DNA of 64,000 bases from Amblyomma americanum (taxonomy: Eukaryota > Arthropoda > Arachnida > Ixodida > Ixodidae). Positions 57,804 through 64,000 of the stretch are shown piece after piece. A program made the translations under genes and the position numbers. The notes beneath the pieces are model-generated. The model was not told the DNA's origin. It ran no database searches and saw only the letters and a program-made list of their open reading frames with translations. The DNA lies in assembly GCF_052857255.1 (NCBI RefSeq), contig NC_135498.1, forward strand, positions 89,260,257 to 89,324,256, written 5' to 3'. Within the stretch, counting starts at the first letter, position 1; each line of letters starts with the position of its first letter.

Positions 57804-58900
57804 GACCATACACAGTGAAAAAGCGGTTCGCTGGTCATAAAGGGTTGGATCGCGTTATTACTTAACACGTAATAAGTGGTTCAGGCTTATTTCAAGAACC
57901 AATGGTAGACTGAAAAATCATGATGTTATGAATCTATTACGCATAAAAATCCTGCCGCCTTCTACAGAGCGCATCTGGCCGCAACCTCCCGCTATAACAC
58001 GCAGACTCTTATCCGCAGGCCATAGCAAGAGCCACCGGAGCGTTGCAGGTGATACTGAGCGAGACTGTAAATTCATATGACCGTTTGAAATGCTCCTCAC
58101 ATCGCCCTTACTTTGGGCGAGGAAGCCGGTCTCGACGCCCTTCGGTGGCACCCACATGACGATTGCACTTCGGAGCTTGGGCTGATTGACCCAGAGATGC
58201 CGCTGTTCCAAAAGGAAAACGAGTGCGTCAGTGTAAGAAAAGCTTAAAACATACACCAAAGAAGAATCGAATCAAGAAAACATGTACTGGGCTATTTGAG
58301 AGATGTTTACAGCGAGAGTAGGTTCCTTCACAACTCTTTACGCAGTGAGCTTGTAGGGGCGAGCTTTCCTCAACCGAGAGGCGATAAAGAGACATTAGTT
58401 TTCAGCTGGCAGGTTTCGTGTAGAATGGTGCAGGAGGATACATAAGAGTAATAACATTGCTGTGAAGATGACACTAATGACTTCTTTTTAATCCGCCCTC
58501 AAATACACTGCAATCAGCCTTCAATGCACCCTAATCCCCTAATTCAACTTAATACTACAAAGACTATTCTTCAAACGACCACAGTCCACCAGAATGCACA
58601 ATCCAGCCGTATATGCGCGTTCTATATTGTACCTTGCACTGTTCAGTCAATCAATTTTTGAACTCTTGCTGACAGCACACAACCTACACAATTGTTGCTC
58701 CATTAGCTGGATTTTCTTTTTTTTTGTGAATCGACGAAGTGAACGAAAGTTCAGTTCGGATTCCCTTCGAGCTAGAGCTCCCGTTCAAAAATTCAACGGC
58801 CTCGGCGCTCCCGAAAGCAGTCTTCACTACTCGATGTGGCTAGCTGGCCGTTCCATTTGCCAACACTGAATAACGGAATTTCGACGTTACCGGGTATACG
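57804..58900. other. No gene recognised
   Basis: AT-rich sequence between the LINE and the paralogue at 58,905. It should continue block version 1 if the LINE is removed, but no clear match to the other versions was found. The 113-codon minus-strand frame at 57,918-58,259 has no domain. Confidence 0.5.
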
Positions 58901-58904
58901 TCTT

Positions 58905-59190
58905 CTCAAAAGCAGCCGCATAGCAGCGGTAGATTATTATCGCTCTGTTCCTAGCAGTAACACGAACGCCCTTGACATCCGACGCCTCAGATACTACACA
59001 AAAACTCTGATCTCAAGCTTCAGGCGTAAGTTAATTGGCGAGATTCAACTAGCTATTCTTGAAGAATAGCAGCAAGCCGGTCGTTCTGACCCGAGAGACT
59101 CCGCATTGCATTCGTTGTGTTCTGCGCCATTCGCCTTCTACCTTCCTTTACCATAACACTGATCATCAATTTAGTACAGCTTGTCTGACG
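58905..59190 (+). repeat. Old paralogue of 15,587-15,870
   Basis: Landmarks 'gcagccgcatagcagcggta', 'caagcttcaggcgtaagtta', 'cgagattcaactagctattc', 'ttgaagaatagcagcaagcc' and 'gatcatcaatttagta' align in order with 15,587-15,870. Confidence 0.6.
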
Positions 59191-59599
59191 TTGGTGCGCT
59201 GTCAAGCGCTGCAAAGCATCCCCCGGATTATATTTTAGGAATATGTCAACAGAAAATCGCTACAGTTGTAAGCCACCGCATACGCTAGATTCACTTTTTT
59301 TCGCCTCAAAAACCAACCTGGTTTCCTGACCAATGGTTTGCATGCTCGCGTCCCGATGTGAAAGTCCAGGGTACAATTACTGGTGCGTTCGCAAGAAATT
59401 TTATTTTTCATTGATAGCGCGGTGGTGGCATACCGAAAACCTTCCTAGACAATTTAACATTCCACGCCAATGGCTGTGTGTAAAAATGACCACCCTTCCG
59501 TATCCGCCGCAACATGGAAGGGGGCTAATTTGGGGCTGCTTTCTAAGACGGGTTTCCATACATATGGCTGGAACGATGGCAAAGGTATAGATTGTGGAC

Positions 59600-60850
59600 A
59601 TGTAAAACATTGTCACGAATGACGAGTTGCAAACGCACAGATCGGGGCAGACAGGCTGATTCTTGAGCCGGAGAACGCATCATACGGTATGCGGGAAGAG
59701 AGACCGGACGGTGGAGCCAAGCTCGCCTCGCCTCGACGAGGAACGTGCAGCATTGTAGGAGCGACGTCGTCAGAGGAGACCCAATGAAACCATTGGACAC
59801 AGTAGGACCCTACGCGGCCGTAACTAATTGTATTCTTGGCCGGGCCTTTAAACTGCTCCCAAACTTCGCGTTTGTAAATACAGCACACGCTACAAGGTCT
59901 CCTCAGAGCTCTCAGGCGTAGCATGGAGTGGAAATTGAAGTGTTCGGTTGGTCGGCAAGTTTTTCCTAATTTTTCATAAGCAGGCAAAAAGGAAGACTTC
60001 CCGAGTGTGTCTTGCATTGATTTTTGCTGGAAGGGGCACCTTCACCGAGAACTAGGAAGAAACACTTTTAGTTTACTTTGGTGCCAATACTCCGTGCATG
60101 GCTTGGAGCATTATAGTTGTTTATCTTCATCTGTGACGTAAGAAAATGACTGTGTGGATGCAGAAAAGAACGCCATAGGATCCTAGGGTCAGAGGTGCTG
60201 GTTGGGCGATGTCACGAATTTCTATTAATGGCAATGACAGCTTCTATGCAAGCCCAACAGAAGCAGGCTTTATTCGGATAGTCAAGTTCCGTAATGCAAA
60301 AGCGGCTAAGACTATCCTGCCTGAAATACAGCGTCTACAACGTCCATAATGCTAAAACTAAATTACTGAGAGCTGTAAAATACGTCAGCCGAAGCAGTGC
60401 AATAATGCCCGAAAAGAAAATGTCTACGAAGGCTCGTCTATGTCGCTAACAGCAGCTGTATGCGGCCCCACACAAAAATGGACAAGTTGCCGATTGCGCC
60501 TGTAAGGCCTCAGAGGGACGGGAGGTATAAAAGGAGTTAATAAGGGAAAGCTTCGTGGAAAGCGCGCTCCTAACCTTGTGAAACGAAGCGGCTGGAAGCA
60601 TCGGCACCACGTAAAACACGAAAATCTGAGGACGCTGATCGTGCTGGCCGCCTCAGAGATGCTGGAGATGCCGGCGGCAATTGCACCGGATCTAGCGGAG
60701 AGGTCTTTCATTGGGGGGTGGGTGAGGCTGACGGCTAAAACGGCGTGCATTTACACTTTCACCGCCGTTACCACTGTTCTGCTGACTTTCGGTTTTCGAA
60801 TTCCAGCCGTGTTTCCGGTCTTTGGAAGAGGTGCCTCCAATTAGTCGGAG
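59600..60850 (+). repeat. Diverged block repeat, version 2
   Basis: Aligned landmarks with version 3 (in parentheses): 'tgacgagttgcaaacgcaca' plus 'gatcgggg' (61,371); 'cgcggccgtaactaattgta' (61,557); 'gcgtagcatggagtggaaat' (63,174); 'gtgtgtcttgcattga' (63,264); 'gcatggcttggagcatta' (63,345); 'ctgaaatacagcg' (63,651); 'aaggctcgtctatgtcgcta' plus 'acagcagctgt' (63,748); 'cttgtgaaacgaagcggctg' (63,873). Without the LINE, the spacing between versions 2 and 3 is about 1.75 kb, so they look like an old tandem duplication. Confidence 0.7.
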
Positions 60851-61299
60851 GGCTTCACAGCAAATGTGCCATAGATGCAACCGGTAATTCAAATACTGAA
60901 CGCATACTCCAGGTTCACATATTTTCGAGAAAATGCAACACTGTACTGTGGCCTATGGTTTCTGTGCTCGCCACAGAGTATAAAAGTGCTGCTTTCGATT
61001 ACCCGCAGCTTTGGGAGAAATCTAATAAGTGATACCACGGTGACGACGTGGTATTTTACATGAGCACTTTTGTAGTCGACGGCTGCGAGGTTGGTAGCCA
61101 ATGAGACTTATAATTTTGAAAAACTGCTGACCGATCAACTGAACATGACATGCACAGAGAAATGTATAAAAATTCTGCCTCCCCTTCCCCGCCTTCCCCT
61201 CAAAACGAATGGCACCAGCCCCTTCATTCCCATATCTGGCCGTTTTTTTAATTTTGTTTTGTCATTGTTATTTCTCCCCTGGTGGACCATCATACACTG

Positions 61300-61615
61300 C
61301 GGCCGCTACGATCACAAGAGTGTAGCTGTAACCACCGTGATGAAATTTCGTTCAAAAATTGTGGCGAAGTGACGAGCTTCAAACTTACAGATCGGGTCGA
61401 ACACGCTGACTTGGGAGCTGCGGAAGCCATCACACCGGTTGCGGTGAGTGGGGCCGGAGTGTGGTGGACGTTTCTGGGGTGATATCGAACCTGGAGCAGC
61501 ACAGAAAGAGAACAAAGAGGAAGGATTGGAAGCACTGGATCCGGAGTGCGACGCTACGCGACCGTAACCAGTCGCACTCTTGAACGGTGCTCCAAGGTGC
61601 TCTCCAACTTCGCCT
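61300..61615 (+). repeat. Diverged block repeat, version 3, left part
   Basis: Contains 'ctacgatcacaagagtgtag', 'gtgacgagcttcaaacttac' plus 'agatcgggtcgaa', 'ggaagccatcacaccggttg' and 'cgcgaccgtaaccagtcgca', ending at 'caacttcgcc', where the LINE starts. Version 2 continues there as 'caaacttcgcgtttgtaaat'. Confidence 0.7.
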
Positions 61616-62828
61616 TATAAGAGCGCAGGCAACAAGGGCGTGCCCAGCACGAATTTATTTTCAACAGGAGCCACTTCGTGTGCATTTGCGGCATCTGACC
61701 AGGCATCGTCATCACCCCCTGACTAACATTAGTGCGGTGCGTCCAGATGCAGCCTTTTCCAGAGCCCTTTGGATGCAGCGTAATGCGCTGCCTTCGAACT
61801 ACGCGCCACACCAGATTGCGGAGGTGCCACTTTGGGCAGTACCAAAACCATCTATACGGACAACAATCCCAGGGATAACAAAGAAAACACACATTCCAAC
61901 AGTCGGACTGAAACAGCTGGCGCTGTCATACATTACATCTATGTATACTAACACCCAGCATGTTTTCGTGGACGGATCCGTTACGACCACTTCTTCAGCT
62001 GCAGCGGTGATAGTGCCAGGAAATGTCTCATGTCACCGTTTCAGGCTCATGCACAAAACGTCCTCTACGGCAACCGAATTGGCAGCCATACGAGAAGCCG
62101 TCCTTTATATTGGTCACCAGCCAGCGCAGCAATGGACTATATTCTGCGACTCGAGATCGGCATTACAGGTCGTACAAACTTATCTAAAACCAAGAGCATG
62201 CGAGCAGCTGGTTCAACAGATTGTGCTTTTGTTAGCCGAGGCTTTCCACCGCGGCCATATTATAAAGTTTCAATGGATACCGAGCCATTGCTGCATAGCG
62301 GGAAACGAGCGTGCTGACGCCGAGGCTCGGATGGCACATAGTGATGGTGCTTTCATTGAGACAGCCTTTTCAAGATCGGACATTGGAGCCTTGTTGGCGC
62401 ATTTAATGCAGGCGGCAATGCAGTCGCACTGGCATGATCCGAGTCATCAACAGGACCGCGTGTGTAAGCTTGACGCTGGCTCACGATTACATTTCCCATC
62501 TGTGGTGGTGCGACGTCATGGGACTTTACTCCACCGGCTACGGCTTGGCGTTGCCTACACCAAACACTATCTTCACAAGATCGGCATCGAAAGTAACCCA
62601 AAATGCGCACAGTGCAACACACCAGAGACTATTGGACACCTTCTTTGCGCGTGCCCGAAGTATACTTCTGAAAGAACAACATTGGAGGCGACCGTGAAAA
62701 ACCTGGACTCTCGCCCTCTCTCTGAGGAAACTCTTCTGGGCGCAAGGACGAGACGTTCTGATTGGTGGCGTGTGACAAAAGCCCTGCTCAACTTTTTGTG
62801 TGAAACAGGCCTGGATACTCGTTTGTGA
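61587..62828 (+). CDS. LINE ORF2 C-terminal part: RNase H domain plus zinc-finger tail, frame open
   Basis: This 413-codon open frame begins with GTG in flanking block sequence, so its first ~10 codons are not retrotransposon; the element proper starts near 61,616. Residues about 126-250 form an RNase H fold that removes the RNA strand during retrotransposition. Candidate catalytic residues are all present: D129 (VFVDGSV), E164 (TATELAAIREA), D188 (FCDSRSAL) and D244, after the 'WIPSH' motif (NERADAEA). A C-x2-C-x7-H-x4-C zinc finger follows (C340, C343, H351, C356). The frame ends normally (TGA at 62,826). No reverse transcriptase or endonuclease remains, so it cannot move by itself. The lack of stops suggests a recent insertion, not selection. 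I-like/R1-like affinity is likely because RNase H is present. Confidence 0.88.
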   Translation: MLQGALQLRLIRAQATRACPARIYFQQEPLRVHLRHLTRHRHHPLTNISAVRPDAAFSRALWMQRNALPSNYAPHQIAEVPLWAVPKPSIRTTIPGITKKTHIPTVGLKQLALSYITSMYTNTQHVFVDGSVTTTSSAAAVIVPGNVSCHRFRLMHKTSSTATELAAIREAVLYIGHQPAQQWTIFCDSRSALQVVQTYLKPRACEQLVQQIVLLLAEAFHRGHIIKFQWIPSHCCIAGNERADAEARMAHSDGAFIETAFSRSDIGALLAHLMQAAMQSHWHDPSHQQDRVCKLDAGSRLHFPSVVVRRHGTLLHRLRLGVAYTKHYLHKIGIESNPKCAQCNTPETIGHLLCACPKYTSERTTLEATVKNLDSRPLSEETLLGARTRRSDWWRVTKALLNFLCETGLDTRL

Positions 62829-62938
62829 CCGCCTGTGCACAACCTACATGGTTAATGACATGTGTCGGTGTTGTGTTGCAGACACCAGTTTTGAGTTTTA
62901 TGTGTGTCCAGTAACCGCGATGCGAGCGCCTGCCAGTG

Positions 62939-62982
<44 letters not shown>

Positions 62983-63154
62983 GCATAGACATCACCCGTG
63001 AAACTCATTGTATTATGCCATCATCAGCCTTCATTCACACTTTCCTTTTCCTCCTCTTCCCTTTCCCCTGTGTGGAGTAGCAGGCCAGGGCCCTGTTACC
63101 ACCGGCCGACCTCTCCGCCTTTCTTTCATTAAAATTCCCTTTCTTCTTCTTCTC
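61616..63154 (+). mobile_element. 5'-truncated LINE inserted in block version 3
   Basis: The left junction is where version 3 leaves the version 2 alignment (about 61,615). On the right, the version 2/version 3 alignment resumes at about 63,157 ('aaatcacacagcacgcagca' followed by 'tggag'). The 3' UTR (62,829-63,154) includes a GT microsatellite, 'cattaaaattccct' and a final 'ttcttcttcttctc' tail. No convincing target duplication was found, which leaves the 5' junction uncertain by several bases. Confidence 0.83.
62941..62977. repeat. (GT)18 microsatellite in the LINE 3' UTR
   Basis: 37 bases of uninterrupted GT, then 'cgtgtgcata'. Confidence 0.95.
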
Positions 63155-63156
63155 TT

Positions 63157-64000
63157 CAAATCACACAGCACGCAGCATGGAGCGGGAATAATAGTGCGCG
63201 ATTTGCCGGCTAGTTGCATTACTCACTTTTGCATAGAAGGGGTAATCGGTTGACTGCCAGAGTATGTCTTGCATAGACATTAAGGGGAATTTTTACCGAG
63301 AAGTAGGGACAAGCACTCCATTTACTTGACTGGCACATCATGAAGCATGGCTAGGAGCATTAAATTGACATCATCCGTGACGTAATAAGATTGTTACCGA
63401 GAGGGTACAAAAAGAAGGTCAGAGGCCCCTGGGCTCAGACGCGCTCGTGCTGCCCTGTCCCGAATTATTGGTAATCGCGAATGCAGTTCCTTTCGGGAAC
63501 CCCACTGAAACTGGCCTTTTTTGGTTAGTCAGGGTTAGGGGCCGAGGGGCATGCCAAACCACAATTTCTGTTTTTCTTCCCTCGACCGTCACCATGTGTA
63601 CATTGAAAAATTTTGAAATTGTTACGCAAAAGCTGCGAAGACTATCATGTCTGAAATACAGCTAACAATGCGTGTAATAGTAAAGAAATCAAAGCTGTAA
63701 ATTACGCCAGCCGAGGCTGTGTGTTGCCAGTTGAAACAATATCTAGGAAGGCTCGTCGCTAACGGCAGCTGTTTGCAGCCACACACAAAGATGAGTAGGC
63801 AGAGGAACGGGATGTACGAGGAAGCAATCCTTGTCAATAAGCAAAAGCCTCGGAGAATGCACGATTCCGAGCTTGTGATACGAGGCGGCTGAAAGCGGCG
63901 GCATCACGAAAACATCGGCGAGAGTAATATAACGTTAGCGCTCTGCGACAGACCATGCTAGTGCTGCGTACCAGGTAATACTGTGCGCGAATGTAAAAGT
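63157..64000 (+). repeat. Diverged block repeat, version 3, right part
   Basis: Resumes the version 2 alignment: 'cgcagcatggagcgggaata', 'gtatgtcttgcatagacatt', 'accgagaagtagggacaagc', 'gaagcatggctaggagcatt', 'tgtctgaaatacagctaaca', 'aaggctcgtcgctaacggca' plus 'gctgtttgcagcc', 'cttgtgatacgaggcggctg' and 'gcgctctgcgacagaccatg'. It runs to the window edge. No gene recognised. Confidence 0.7.

Overview
The window is eukaryotic, repeat-rich, apparently non-genic DNA, most likely from a hard (ixodid) tick. The main evidence is a set of tRNA-derived SINEs. Each has A-box and B-box promoter blocks, a conserved body containing 'cagtgcacgttaaagaacc', and a tail ending in 'ccccataaaccaaacc'. They resemble the Ruka-type SINEs described from ixodid ticks. 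The species call comes from memory of that family, not from a search. I found no convincing host protein gene, rRNA, functional tRNA, CRISPR array or operon. Almost all open frames are short and chance-like. The only recognisable protein-coding material belongs to non-LTR retrotransposons.

Layout. (1) Positions 1-14,396 and 38,617-53,369 are two direct copies of one ~14.4 kb segment. They look about 90-95% identical in the stretches compared by eye, and about 24 kb lies between them. The left copy starts at or before the window edge. The right breakpoint is visible: copy 1 stops within a few bases of a near-perfect inverted repeat with 56-bp arms (14,398-14,557), and copy 2 stops next to a 12-base poly-C run. 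The copies differ by private events: a 5'-truncated LINE only in copy 2 (47,205-47,728), a SINE with an internal deletion in copy 2 (43,916-44,135 against 5,481-5,798), a 144-bp segment only in copy 1, and a 114-bp segment only in copy 2.

(2) The spacer, 14,560-38,616, is a mosaic of interspersed repeats. It holds older, weakly similar paralogues of the duplicated segment, a direct repeat pair flanking a ~212-bp MITE with TA target duplication (21,372-22,210), foldback pairs of a second SINE-like family (30,410-31,760), a 'tctatagac' palindrome cluster (35,571-35,718), several SINEs with readable target-site duplications (33,732-33,990; 36,994-37,233; 37,884-38,111), and a degenerate ~105-bp tandem repeat just before copy 2.

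(3) The right flank, 53,370-64,000, carries a diverged repeat block in about three versions (53,985-54,900; 59,600-60,850; 61,300-64,000). Two are interrupted or followed by LINEs. One is a decayed GC-rich LINE with reverse transcriptase and RNase H remnants and a 10-bp target-site duplication (54,959-57,793). The other is a 5'-truncated LINE whose RNase H plus zinc-finger C-terminus is still open (about 61,616-63,154).

The DNA reads as a layered history: old block duplications, SINE, MITE and LINE colonisation, one large recent duplication, and copy-specific insertions that post-date it. An assembly artefact (unmerged haplotypes) is a serious alternative for the large duplication.
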